10,429 nt of DNA from Smittium culicis (GCA_001970855.1 LSSN01002319.1:1-10429), one strand, 5' to 3'; shown: positions 1-9,384, counted from the first letter of the stretch. Made by a program: numbers and translations. Notes: generated by a model not told the origin, from the sequence alone.

Positions 1-136
1 TGAAACTGAAACTAAGACTAAGACTAAGACTAAGACTAAGACTAAGACTAAGACTAAGACTAAGACTAAGACTAAGACTAAGACTAAGACTAAGACTAAG
101 ACTAAGACTAAGACTAAGACTAAGACTAAGACTAAG
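1..136. repeat. ACTAAG hexamer tandem array (microsatellite), left edge
   Basis: Bases 11-136 are 21 perfect copies of ACTAAG. Read as TAAGAC units, the array is preceded at 1-12 by two variant units (TGAAAC), so it probably continues past the left edge. It is not the usual TTAGGG/CCCTAA telomere repeat. Because the unit is six bases, two forward frames stay open. The frame beginning at base 2 reads Glu-Thr, Glu-Thr, then (Lys-Thr)n, Lys-Leu-Val-Leu-Ile-Ile and a TAA at 152-154, with no stop in 50 codons. The other open frame (Leu-Arg)n ends at TAG 138-140. The array may be the 3' end of a low-complexity coding region or a plain microsatellite; the sequence alone cannot decide. Confidence 0.95.
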
Positions 137-154
137 CTAGTGTTAATTATTTAA

Positions 155-3100
155 TATTACAGGGATAAAATATATATAGTGGGATAAATATTATAAAATA
201 AATAATACACTTAGATTTTTCTGAAAGATGGAATAAGGTTTCGCTTTTAAAACTTTGAAGAAAAATCTAAATGATACTATTAAATAAAGATAATTGTAAT
301 ATCATTAGTAATTTTCGAATAATAACTTGCGAAATATTATGAAATGCTCTAAAGTGTCTAGAAGCAACTGAAAATAATCTATGTACAAGATTAAAAAATA
401 TTCTTTAATGTACCATGATGTCCATTGTATTCTAAATTTTCTATGATGGATATTATATTCAAATATGTTCCACAAATTTCGAGCTTGTTTCTAAGCATAA
501 CAGTAATTATACTTTATACTTATTCAGAAAATTCTTAGAATCTCGAAAAATGTTTTTCAAGCCTTTCTTTACAGATATATTAAAAATCATAACCACTTGG
601 CTTTGTATCATATGATCATATAAGAGGCTTTTGTTTGAGAATAATCTATGATTACTCTCTTACTACGCTAGAATACGATGCTCCTGTAGCTCGACGTTCG
701 TCAATTGTAAAGATTAGATTATCGATTTAAAAACTTAAATATCGTTTTTAAATTAATATTTTCTGATATTTTTGTCGCATAAAAAATCCTTTTTATAAAT
801 GTAATAGATAAAGCTAATCAAAAATTTAAAGTAAATAGACTTTTAAAAAACAATAAAAAATGTGTTTTTATTCTGATTGGAAAAGAGAATAAATCTATTC
901 AAGAATAATTTTGATCGATATTAGTTTTTTTTCATGAATTTAAATAAATTTAGGATTATCTATTTATGAATATTCTACTATTTTAAAATATATATTTAAA
1001 GATAGCCTACTAAGACTAATTTTGTCAAAAATCAGCAACTCACTTTTTTCTCTAAGAATTCAGAATAAGATAAATCCTTTTTAGCTTTTATAGCATCGAT
1101 TTAATTAGCTAGATTCCTGTTTATTTTTTATATCTTTTATCTATATTTTTTTATTTTTATTAGTATAGAATAAATACCAATTCACTTATTATTTTAATTA
1201 ATTTACTATTGCATCACTTAATGCCAAGTAAAACCTACTTGTAACATAAAATCAATAAAACTATAAAAAATTACTACTAATATTTTAAACATACAAGCAA
1301 TTTTCGATTATGTGTACATATATGTTTATTTTTATTAAATTTTGAGTGCATATTAATAACCTAAAATAAAAAAACTCAAATAATCTGAATTGGAAATTAA
1401 ATTCTAATTTTAATTGTCAATTTTAAATTTAATTTACAATATTTATAAATACTGAAATATTCTTATATTTATTATATAATATCAAATTATGTTTTTTATT
1501 TTTCATAGTTTCGCGCTATTAGTTGCTAAATAAATTTATAGTATTCTAAAAATTAATAAATTTTTAAGTGAGAGAAAATAAAAAGAAAGATTACAAGAAT
1601 ATTTATTTTAAACCAAAAGAATAGAAATCGAAAGCATAGAATATAGCTAATATACATATTAAATAATATATATATTTTTTAATAAAAACACTGCGAATAT
1701 AAAATGATCACTAGCTTTTTATAATTTATTATATTTATAGCATCAAAAAATATATTTTTTATCTAAAACCAAAATATTTGATCAAAATTAAATCATATTG
1801 TACATATTATGATTAATAATTTTAATTTCATACATCGAATGATAATAATTTAAGACCTAATATGTGCTTAATCTCTTACTCTATGAACCAATTTATCATT
1901 ATATCTGAGCTATTTGATGAAATTCTTTGAAATTTCTATTTTAAACCTTGTAAATTTTACCTCAAAAAAAAGCTCATATTGAAGAGCTCTAAGTTTTAAG
2001 AATCTTTCGTATTTTTGGAGCTTATTTTTTTTAAAAGTATATTAAAACAAGTCAATTCAGCTCCAAATTATATCTAGTAATCTTTTATCATTAATAAACG
2101 CCATAATTATTTCAGGAATTTAACATTGAAGATATTTATAGATATACTCTATACTGGATTTTATTATCATTCATTTTAATTCAATAAATCAAAAAGAATT
2201 AAAATCAATCTTAATTTTTCATAGATAATAGTGAAACCCAGTTAACCACAAAGGTCTAAACATTATTCTAGGGTTAAAAGCGATGTAGTTTTTTCTCTCT
2301 CTATAATTTGCAAATCTGAGAAATTGTATCTACAAAATGGTTTTTTTATTCGAGCATTATGGCCAAAAAGAATCTTAGTATGTTATTGACATTTTTATTA
2401 TTTTTTTTCTCTTATAATTATCAAAACTACAATCCTCGATTTATTGCAATACGAGAATATCTAAATTTTTACTTAAAGTTAATATAGTTTATAAGTGATT
2501 AAACTAAAAAAAAAAAAAAAAGGAATAATTTGAAAAATCTTATTTTTTATATTTACATTTTCTATAAATACCAACTAGTTTGAACTTGATAATAAAGCAA
2601 CAAGAAAAAAAATAATATAAATTATACATATACATTTATAAATAATCTTATCAACATTAAAAAAATTTGGATTGATACTAAGACAAAATGAAAATTTTAG
2701 AGCAAAAAAAAAAAAAATTAAACAGAAACACAAGAGTCTGTTGTAAAATTATAGATCTAAGGTAGTAAAACCTCGGAGAAAAATCCAATTTTCTTTCTAG
2801 TTTTTATAGAATAAAACTATAATACTTGTAAAATTCTCTAGAAAATGATTAAACGCAACATACATTTAAATAAGAAATATATAACTAAAAATAATATCAA
2901 AAGCTAAATTTAAGTATTTTATCTTAATCATGAGCTATATTTACTATTTTAAACGGTGTTTTACCCTCTTTACGTAAAAAAAAAATAATCTGTTGTATTT
3001 TATCATTTCCTTTGAAATAATAAAGCAATATTATGATAATTTTTACTTAGTAATAATTTTTAGAATATATTTGGTGCCTTTTTAGTAATGTAAATCCTTA

Positions 3101-3379
3101 TCCTCAAATTTTATCTACAAAATAATATAATCAACAACAAAAAAAGGTTTTTATTTCATCACTAACTATTTTTTCCATAAAAAAATCCTCATATATTTAA
3201 TTGTGTTTTATATTAATTCAATTTATAAAAATATCTTGGGATTTAAAAAATCGACTAAATATTTAGAAAAAAAATGCATATTAATTCGATTCTATTTTTG
3301 AAAATATTAAAGTCACTTATTTCTGAAATGAGAATTAAAAAAACATTGAAGAACCTAATTTAAAAAATAAATAACTAAG
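155..3379. other. AT-rich region without a supportable gene
   Basis: About 3.2 kb of strongly AT-biased DNA. I found no start-initiated reading frame of useful length, tRNA or recognisable family. The least AT-biased patch, about 655-735, has a short minus-strand open stretch rich in Arg and ending in TAA at 654-652. Stop-poor minus-strand pieces also occur at about 2500-2880 and 2225-2320, the latter containing Asn-Tyr-Arg-Glu-Arg-Lys and Phe-Arg-Pro-Leu-Trp. At this base composition open stretches of 50-60 codons arise by chance, so I list none as genes. They could be very old remnants continuing the decayed minus-strand material at 3380-4522. Confidence 0.6.
2506..2521. repeat. A16 homopolymer tract
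   Basis: An uninterrupted run of 16 A. Runs of the same length occur at 7059-7074 (T16) and 9778-9793 (A16). Such tracts are common in AT-rich eukaryotic spacers and may include poly(A) tails of old retroposed copies. No target-site duplication was identified around this one. Confidence 0.9.
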
Positions 3380-4522
3380 CTATTGTGAATATGTTATAAT
3401 GCTTTTATTAGGTATTATTCGCTTAGGCTGACCTGACTTTCTTTTTTTTTTCCCGATAATATTCGATTCAAAAATATCAGTTCTTTTTATTTTTTTTTTC
3501 AAGCGTAAAAAATGTCTATAAACATTCACGATTTATAAAATTTGACACAGTAGCAAATATATCTTTGAATGACCAAGAGTTTTGTTTCAATATTAATAAT
3601 AAAATTTTGCTAAAGATTGGTGACATTTCATCAAAATTTCCGAATTTTAATACCTTTATTATAAATATATTTCTTGAATTTTAGTCTGTGATAGCATGAG
3701 GATTACCAAAAGTTAAATATTTTTCTATCTTTACTACTATTTCAAAGTAAAAAAAATTTTCAGCACCACTTTCCTTAATATTATAACTGTTAAATTAATT
3801 CTCGAGATTTTTTTACTCACATCATTCATCATTTGAGTAAAAGGAGTAACTAAGCCTATAGGTTTATATTTTTTATTTTCTAGGTTTTTTCTTTTGGTTT
3901 TAATATTAAATCTCTTCAAAGATTTGTTTGCACTAGGTGCAAAGGTACAATAGCCTATAATCCTATTTCTATTTAAATAAAAATGGTTTCTTATTGTATT
4001 TTTCAGTAATTTTCTACCACTTTTTATAATTTTATTGAATCTAAATTGTATTTTTTTAAGACCTTGTTTAATTTAATTTTATATTTTCGAGAAGAAAAAT
4101 TTTAGACACTTGAATAAATTCTTAATAACAACGCCCAAATGTTTACTCTCTATTAGAATGGGCTATATTTTTTATGTGCAGGTGTGAATCTAGGCTCAGA
4201 AACTAAAATAAAGCAACCAGTTCTAAATGCATTGCTAAACATGCATTTCTGTTTTTATTTCGTTAAATGCCTCTAGAATTTTTTTTTTTGACTTATCGGG
4301 TAAAATGCCTATATTTATCGCTGTATCGTTTCTTTGAGGGTCGCTAATTCCAAGTATATAAATACTATTTGTGGGAGAATTCCCTTTTCTCCACCTAGCT
4401 TTTGTGTATATTATAGTTTTTTCACTAGGGATTTTTATTTTGGGTTCGATTATTAATAAACAAACTGATAATGTTATTATAAGATAATTATGATGTTTTA
4501 TTATGGTATTATTCTCCTCTAT
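3380..4522 (-). pseudogene. Decayed protein-coding gene, minus strand, unknown family
   Basis: I do not recognise the product. Five consecutive minus-strand stretches read like one former protein. These are 4522-4235 (95 codons, no stop), 4239-4153 (28 codons), 4072-3737 (111 codons, no stop), 3794-3477 (two internal stops, TAA at 3683-3681 and TAG at 3518-3516) and 3469-3380 (29 codons). Frame changes fall near homopolymers, e.g. the 7-T run at 3808-3814, where the third stretch passes into the fourth. The local sequence is richer in G+C than its surroundings and uses Trp, Pro, Gly and Cys codons. Visible features are Ala-Arg-Trp-Arg-Lys-Gly and Ser-Asp-Pro-Gln-Arg-Asn-Asp in the first stretch, and Gly-Leu-Val-Thr-Pro-Phe-Thr-Gln-Met-Met in the third. 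The last stretch has a basic cluster, GKKKRKSGQPKR, resembling a nuclear signal or DNA-binding tail. No intact ATG start or end was found, and an intron-split live gene is a less likely alternative. A mobile-element origin is only inferred. Confidence 0.6.
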
Positions 4523-4536
4523 TTATAGAGGTTTTT
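4516..4536 (+). other. Hairpin followed by T-run
   Basis: CCTCTA (4516-4521), loop TTTA, TAGAGG (4526-4531), then five T. It looks like an intrinsic terminator on the plus strand, but no plus-strand gene ends here and the setting is eukaryotic, so a functional role is doubtful. It lies at the upstream edge of the decayed minus-strand gene. Confidence 0.3.
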
Positions 4537-4894
4537 CTTACAGATTATTTAAGAATATTAAAATATAAATATAAAATATAGTGATTAAAATAAAATATAG
4601 ATTTTAAAAAAATGTTAATATAAAGAAGCACTTCAACATAAAAAAATACAAAGAAACTATATCCTTTGTAAAAAAAAAACTGTCCAAGTGAATCATCATA
4701 TTTTTTAATTTTAAATCTTGTTTCTTTGAAATCAGATTTACTTCACTGCTTCATTGTAGTTTAAAGATATACTTATCTTTCTTTGTCGTGATATTTATCT
4801 ACGACATATTGCCTAGATCAAACTATTTATACTTCGTATATAATTGATAATATTTAATTACTTTCAATTCTGAAATCAGATTTTTCGTAGATAA

Positions 4895-5254
4895 TTAAAA
4901 TATCAATTTTTTTCTTTCATAACTTTGACCAAAAATAAAAGCATAATTATGATTAGGTTTATTATTATATTTTTCACACAGATTGAAGAAATGATCAACA
5001 GTAACTTTTCTAGTTATTTCATTTTCTTTCTCGCAATAGACTATTTTTGAGTAAATGCGTTGGCTTTTATTATCAACTATCATTTCTGAAGCTATTTTTT
5101 ACATTTTCCTAAACTTTGATGTTTGATTTTTATATATTTCTAAAAATATTTTACTGGTTTTAGGTTTTTTTTGGTTAATACGTACATGCCTTTGTGTGAT
5201 TTTTTGAATTCTATACCCTAATACTTTTATCTTTATAATAAGATTCGACTTTAA
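4895..5254 (-). pseudogene. Decayed coding fragment, minus strand, unknown family
   Basis: One minus frame is open from 5254 to 4898 except for a single TAA at 5101-5099: 51 codons before it and 67 after, closed by TAA at 4897-4895. An ATG at 5083-5081 would give a 62-residue peptide, but the protein-like reading clearly continues upstream of it through the stop, which argues for a broken longer gene rather than a small one. The sequence is rich in Lys, Asn and Tyr, contains the Cys-bearing segments IVYCEKENE and FFNLCEKY, and has no visible signal peptide or membrane segment. It lies on the same strand as the remnant at 4522-3380, about 370 bases upstream, so the two may belong to one former gene or element. 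No family recognised. Confidence 0.45.
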
Positions 5255-5901
5255 CTAATTTTAGCCAGTTTATAATATTTTTCGATCTAAATTAATATTG
5301 AAAAACTCTATATTCTTTCAGTTATTACTCTTCTAATATACCAATTTTCTTTGAAGTTATCTTTTAATTTTTGACATATTAATTAGTAACTCCAAGTAAC
5401 CAATTAAAAAATTTTTAAATTTAATAAGTTTAATAGAAATGATTTTTTATTAGCAAATAATATTTGATAGAAAATATGATTTTACTCATTAATAGGAAAC
5501 AAAATAAATGCTAGATAAAAAAAAATTAAATAAAATAATTCACCTTTACTATCTTGTTACAAGCTTATAAAGTTTCAGTTTAATTCAACAATTCATACCG
5601 ATATAATTAAGCTATATTTAATTTGGTTTTAGAAAAAAATATAAGTTTTGTTGTTTTAATTATTGATAATACCAAATATCTAGTGATGATAGTATAGTCA
5701 AATTTTTTTGTAAAATTGCAGGTGCTTTGTTTTAAACAGTGATATTGGTATCATTTTAATCATAAAATAAATACAAGTGAATTCTATCAAAGTTTATTTA
5801 GAAAATTCTAAAGTTTTTTTTATTTTGTGAATTTTTATTATTCTAAAAATTCAGCGTCTATTTCTCTCTTATTATTATTTTTTTTTTTTCTTAATAAATC
5901 T

Positions 5902-6193
5902 TTACATCTTTTCATTTTTTTGTGTTTTCCAATATTCAGCTATTTCGAATGCATCAGTAATAAGTAAAAATTTTATTTTGTTCATCAAATGTTTCTTTAT
6001 CATAATAAATATTTAATATCTATGATTTTATGCATATCTTTAATATATAGGTAGTCTTTTTTGGACTACTTATAATATTATTTAAAATAGAAATTTTTAC
6101 TTGCTTGTTAGGTGTTTCACTATATTTTTTATTTATTAAAAAAAAAGACCAATCAAACTTGAAATTAGTAAAAAAATTTAAAATAAGCCCAAA
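5902..6193 (-). pseudogene. Possible decayed coding fragment, minus strand
   Basis: One minus frame is open for 57 codons from 6193 to 6023, has a TAG at 6022-6020, and continues 21 codons to TGA at 5956-5954. Just before that stop, a shift in the A/T-run near 5973 gives a second open piece ending at TAA 5904-5902. The residues look protein-like, e.g. KYSETPNKQVKISIL and ITDAFEIAEYWKTQKNE, the latter a plausible amphipathic helix. The length alone is not significant at this AT content. The call rests on amino-acid character and on being on the same strand as the stronger remnants downstream. It could be chance. Confidence 0.3.
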
Positions 6194-6913
6194 TTATATA
6201 AAGGTATATTTTTAATGAGGTTTGTTTAGTTATAACTTTTTTTATAGTTTTTTTAATGTAACTGGTTTTTAAGATATCAAATATTTTTCTTTTGTTTTAG
6301 GTTGTTTTAAATCGATAAATATTGAATATTATAAAATGGTTTGAAAGAAAAGTATTCATTCAAATTTGGAATAATTTGTAATGATTTTAGTAAAAATAAT
6401 TCACTTGTTGTAAAATGTTTGTAGTAGAAAAAATAATAATTTCGCCAAGGTAGAAGAAAATGATACGACAGAATTAGGGTGTAAATATACTTTTATTTCT
6501 TCTTTATTTTATCCTTAGTATTTTTCTGTATTATTATATTCTTTATCTATAAATATGCACAACATTCTTTAAAATCTATGCTTAAGACTATAAGGTAATT
6601 CTCTAAATATTGTTATATCCTAAACTAATTAATATTACTTTGAGATATTTTCTTAGTCCTTTTTTTTAATATTTAGCTACATTGGTCTAGAAAGATAGTC
6701 CTACCACTGACACATATCAGTTCTAGATTAATAGTATATCACTTTTATTCTTTACCAATAGATACTGTGCAACTCTAAAACTAATATTTTGACTCTTCCC
6801 CGTCTAACACCCTTAAAAAAATAAAAATTATGATTCGTTTATGATTTTAAAGTAAGTTTATTATTTTCTACTATTTTTCAATATATCAAAATTTATTAAG
6901 GCTTTTGAATTAA

Positions 6914-6984
6914 ACTATTTTTATTGATGGCAGCTGGCTTGATCTTTTAGATCAAAAATAGTCTACCGCCTGTAAAAGGGTTAA
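6914..6984. repeat. Nested inverted repeats ending in GGGTTAA (possible element end)
   Basis: Outer arms ACTATTTTT (6914-6922) and AAAAATAGT (6954-6962) are perfect 9-bp complements. They enclose a tighter hairpin, TTGATCT (6939-6945) / AGATCAA (6949-6955) with a 3-base loop. Between and beside them is GC-richer sequence with a CAGCTG palindrome (6931-6936) and TCTACCGCCTG, closing with GGGTTAA at 6978-6984. Read on the minus strand the block starts TTAACCC. A TTAA target followed by CCC is the terminal signature of piggyBac-type DNA transposons. No matching opposite terminus was found to the left, so element identity is speculative. Confidence 0.35.
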
Positions 6985-7058
6985 ACTTTATAAAATCACA
7001 ACACACCAACCCAATAGAATACTTTATTTTAACTGAATAAAATTTTTTTTGGAATTGG

Positions 7059-7074
7059 TTTTTTTTTTTTTTTT
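7059..7074. repeat. T16 homopolymer tract
   Basis: An uninterrupted run of 16 T in the spacer upstream of the MIR gene. No function is suggested by its context. Confidence 0.9.
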
Positions 7075-7626
7075 ATTCACCGAATTTTATTAGTACGATA
7101 ACAATAAAATTTTCGAATTAATAAAATATCACTATTAAACTCACGCCTATTTTTAGAATACATCTTGCGAAATAAATTTAAACTCTTCTAATTATGTAAA
7201 AGATCTTTAAATTAAAATAAAGGCCTTGGAAATTAACAAAAGTTATTGGATATTAATAAAATACTGTGCTTTTAAAGCTAGCCATAAGAAAATCAGCTAT
7301 CCCAGTGAATTTGGATGCGCAGTAATCTAAATTATAATACAAATTGGAATATTAAACCATCAACTATATATTTTATCAATAAATCTGTATATATAGAAGC
7401 GAATTTTCTCATCCCTTACCATATGACTTCATATAGATTATCTTAATCTCATTATCTGCTTTTTTATTTAAATAGTAAGGACTTAATTTAAATTAATCTC
7501 CATGGGCTTCTATAGAAAAACAAGGTATTTATTATAGTTTATATATTTATTAATATTATTCTTTTTGCTATATAATAAAATAGTGTTTATAATATTGAAT
7601 CCCTATATTTGGTTCTTTTTGATAGT

Positions 7627-7663
7627 CTAATTATATCTTTTATAAATTTCATAGACATAACAG
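7627..7663 (+). promoter_or_regulatory. Possible branch point and 3' splice site before the MIR gene
   Basis: CTAAT at 7627-7631, a T-rich stretch and AACAG ending at 7663 have the layout of a short fungal intron's 3' end. The frame of the MIR gene is open from 7626 to its ATG, so an upstream exon could join in frame and lengthen the N-terminus. In such AT-rich DNA these short motifs also arise by chance, and I saw no convincing upstream exon. Confidence 0.25.
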
Positions 7664-7671
7664 GAGAAGTC

Positions 7672-7680
7672 ATGGAATGA
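7672..7680 (+). promoter_or_regulatory. Two-codon upstream reading frame overlapping the MIR start
   Basis: The first ATG in the leader just before the gene (7672-7674) is followed by GAA and TGA (7678-7680). The main ATG (7677-7679) lies within this mini-frame in another phase, so the stop overlaps the start as ATGA. If transcription starts upstream, scanning ribosomes would meet this ATG first, and the main protein would need leaky scanning or re-initiation. Both start contexts are readable directly from the sequence; any effect on translation is inference. Confidence 0.5.
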
Positions 7681-8768
7681 ACTCGCCAGCTTACGAAAAT
7701 ATCTCTAATACGAGATCTAGATCCAACGTTAGTCGAGGTAGTAGATATTCAAGTATGATATCTTCCAGCTCTTATGCTCAAGAAAGATTTGATTCATCTA
7801 TAAAGGAAGCCGTAAATAATGAATGGATTGGTATTGCTGCTGGTTTTGCTGTAGGTATCGGCTTCGCTGTCGCAGCTTCGTCAGAATTTTTTTCTGTTGT
7901 CAATAATAAATCAAAAGATGAAAGCTATATAGAAAGTAATAGCTACAATTGTGGTCCCAGGAATGACAGCTTCTGTAATAGAAATAATAACTCTAGAAAT
8001 AATTTCAGTCAGAATCATAATCAACACAATAACAATAATTATCACCGCGAAAAATATAACCATAATCAATACTTCAATGATGATTGCAATTGTAGTTGTA
8101 GTTGTAAACTTAGTAATAATCCTAGCTACAATCGTAGCTATAACCATGCTAGCTCTGATTTTATTTCTGTTGAAAGTAAGTCAGATTCAATTGAGTACCC
8201 TGTACTTAGACAAAATAACAATGATCCTGAAATTAAGATTGGAACATTAATTGCCTTAAAGCACGACATGACCGGAAAGTTCTTGAATTCCAACCCTGAT
8301 TTATTAACCAAAACTGGTTCATATCAACAAATGGTATTCTGCTACCGCTCTTATATAGTCGATTTTGACTGGTGGCAAGTAATTCCTGCAAATGTAGATG
8401 TAATCCCTCCAGGAACTAGAGTCACTTATGGCTCAACAATCCGATTAAGACATCACTTTTCTTCTAAATACATCCACTCACACGCCACATATATATGCCC
8501 TATAACTGGTCAAAATGAAGTTACATGTTTTGGTGGTAAAAAATTAAGTGACAGTAATGATCACTGGATTATTGAACCTTTCGGAAGTGATAAACGTCAT
8601 GGTCAGGTTTGGAACACCAATGATGCTGTAATCTTCACACACCAACATACTGGGGAAACTCTATGCTCCCATGATGTCTTCTATTCACATGAAATTCAAG
8701 CAGTCACCACTTCTGGAAATAACGACGAAGAAAATAGTAAATGGATGATCCACTTAACCACTAACTAA
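7677..8768 (+). CDS. MIR-repeat protein with N-terminal membrane segment and Asn/Cys-rich linker
   Basis: Intact 363-codon gene, the only clear one here. The C-terminal half (about 187-360) carries three repeats of the MIR (mannosyltransferase/IP3 receptor/ryanodine receptor) beta-trefoil: 187-237 (core ALKHDMTGKFLNS, Trp232-233), 252-301 (RLRHHFSSKYIHS, Trp297) and 311-360 (IFTHQHTGETLCS, Trp356). Each has the Leu-x-His-x-x-(Ser/Thr) pattern and closing Trp. Before this are a Ser/Arg-rich head (11-33), one hydrophobic segment (about 50-69) with Gly52-x3-Gly56-x3-Gly60 spacing, an Asn-rich linker (91-160) and a Cys-x-Cys-x-Cys-x-Cys cluster at 137-143. No cleavable signal peptide is obvious and no catalytic mannosyltransferase domain is present, so it is not a PMT enzyme. 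MIR domains in known proteins serve ligand or protein binding; here the function is unknown. The start is the first ATG in this frame, with TAG at 7623-7625 upstream. No introns are visible within the frame. Confidence 0.88.
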   Translation: MNSPAYENISNTRSRSNVSRGSRYSSMISSSSYAQERFDSSIKEAVNNEWIGIAAGFAVGIGFAVAASSEFFSVVNNKSKDESYIESNSYNCGPRNDSFCNRNNNSRNNFSQNHNQHNNNNYHREKYNHNQYFNDDCNCSCSCKLSNNPSYNRSYNHASSDFISVESKSDSIEYPVLRQNNNDPEIKIGTLIALKHDMTGKFLNSNPDLLTKTGSYQQMVFCYRSYIVDFDWWQVIPANVDVIPPGTRVTYGSTIRLRHHFSSKYIHSHATYICPITGQNEVTCFGGKKLSDSNDHWIIEPFGSDKRHGQVWNTNDAVIFTHQHTGETLCSHDVFYSHEIQAVTTSGNNDEENSKWMIHLTTN

Positions 8769-8787
8769 AATTCGATTTGCAGATTTA

Positions 8788-8793
8788 AATAAA
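8788..8793 (+). terminator. Putative poly(A) signal AATAAA of the MIR gene
   Basis: AATAAA begins 20 bases after the TAA stop (8766-8768), followed by a T-containing stretch. The position suits a short 3' UTR. The motif is frequent in AT-rich DNA, so confidence is limited. Confidence 0.4.
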
Positions 8794-9384
8794 ATCACCC
8801 TTTATTTCCAAATACATTTTCTAAGCATTTATGTTTTCATTTTATCATATTTTAGTTATTTAAAAAAATTAAAGCTAAATTAGAACAAATTAATCGTAGC
8901 CCCTAATTTTTTTTATTAAAAAAAATAGATCTAAAAAATGAAAACCCTTCTTCAAAGTAGCTAAACTTTCGAGTTTTATATATTTTTGTGTATGATAATT
9001 TCTATAATTAATCCGATCGTGGGAGTTTGCTTATAAAAAAAATATATATAACCAATTTGTTTATTGTTTTTAATAAATCATTGAATTCCACTTAAATTCT
9101 AAGTAAATAATAGATTTGAAAATAATGAACACAAATAATTATTATTTGAACTGATTTTAAAATTACAGTAAGCTGGAAATGTTACATTTTATTAAATGGG
9201 TTTAATTTTTGATAAATTTTTAGTGATGAATATTTTATTGAGCAATAGTATTTATAATTTAACAAATATTAATATTATGAAACTTAATCGAATGATATTT
9301 CAAAATAATAAATGATAATAAATTCGAATATTTAAATTATTATAATCATTATATTTTCCTATGTACAAAAAGCAAAACATTAAT

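Larger units (their letters stand above)
5255..7671. other. AT-rich spacer with weak minus-strand coding traces
   Basis: No intact gene seen. Apart from the fragment at 6193-5902 and the inverted-repeat block at 6914-6984, this is AT-rich DNA. One minus frame is open for about 60 codons between roughly 6494 and 6312 (Leu/Tyr/Phe-rich, containing Leu-Pro-Trp-Arg-Asn-Tyr-Tyr). The same frame is only mildly stop-poor from 6840 to 5260: by hand I count stops in about 5-7% of codons, against about 9% expected at this composition. That is too weak to call a gene. Bases 7059-7074 are a T16 run. The last part, about 7500-7671, should hold the promoter of the MIR gene, but TATA-like strings are everywhere in this composition and none can be singled out. 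Confidence 0.5.

Noticed and set aside
1..136. Telomere at the left edge
   Set aside because: The hexamer is ACTAAG/TAAGAC, not TTAGGG-like, and it starts with variants at the outer edge. Calling a chromosome end would be unsupported.
4763..4780. Hairpin AAAGATA/TATCTTT with 4-base loop
   Set aside because: Seven A/T-rich pairs are expected by chance in this composition, and nothing nearby suggests a function.
6051..6069. Inverted repeat GTAGTC/GACTAC around a T-run
   Set aside because: Six-base arms with no associated gene end or start; likely chance.
5260..6840. One giant decayed gene in a single minus-strand frame
   Set aside because: The hand-counted stop density (about 5-7% of codons) is only slightly below what this AT content gives by chance, so only the better fragments were listed.
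7911..8250. Open frames on the minus strand (8147-7911) and in another plus frame (7951-8250) over the MIR gene
   Set aside because: They are shadows of the Asn-rich part of the MIR gene: long Ile/Val/Thr runs arise from reading AAT/AAC-rich codons in other frames.
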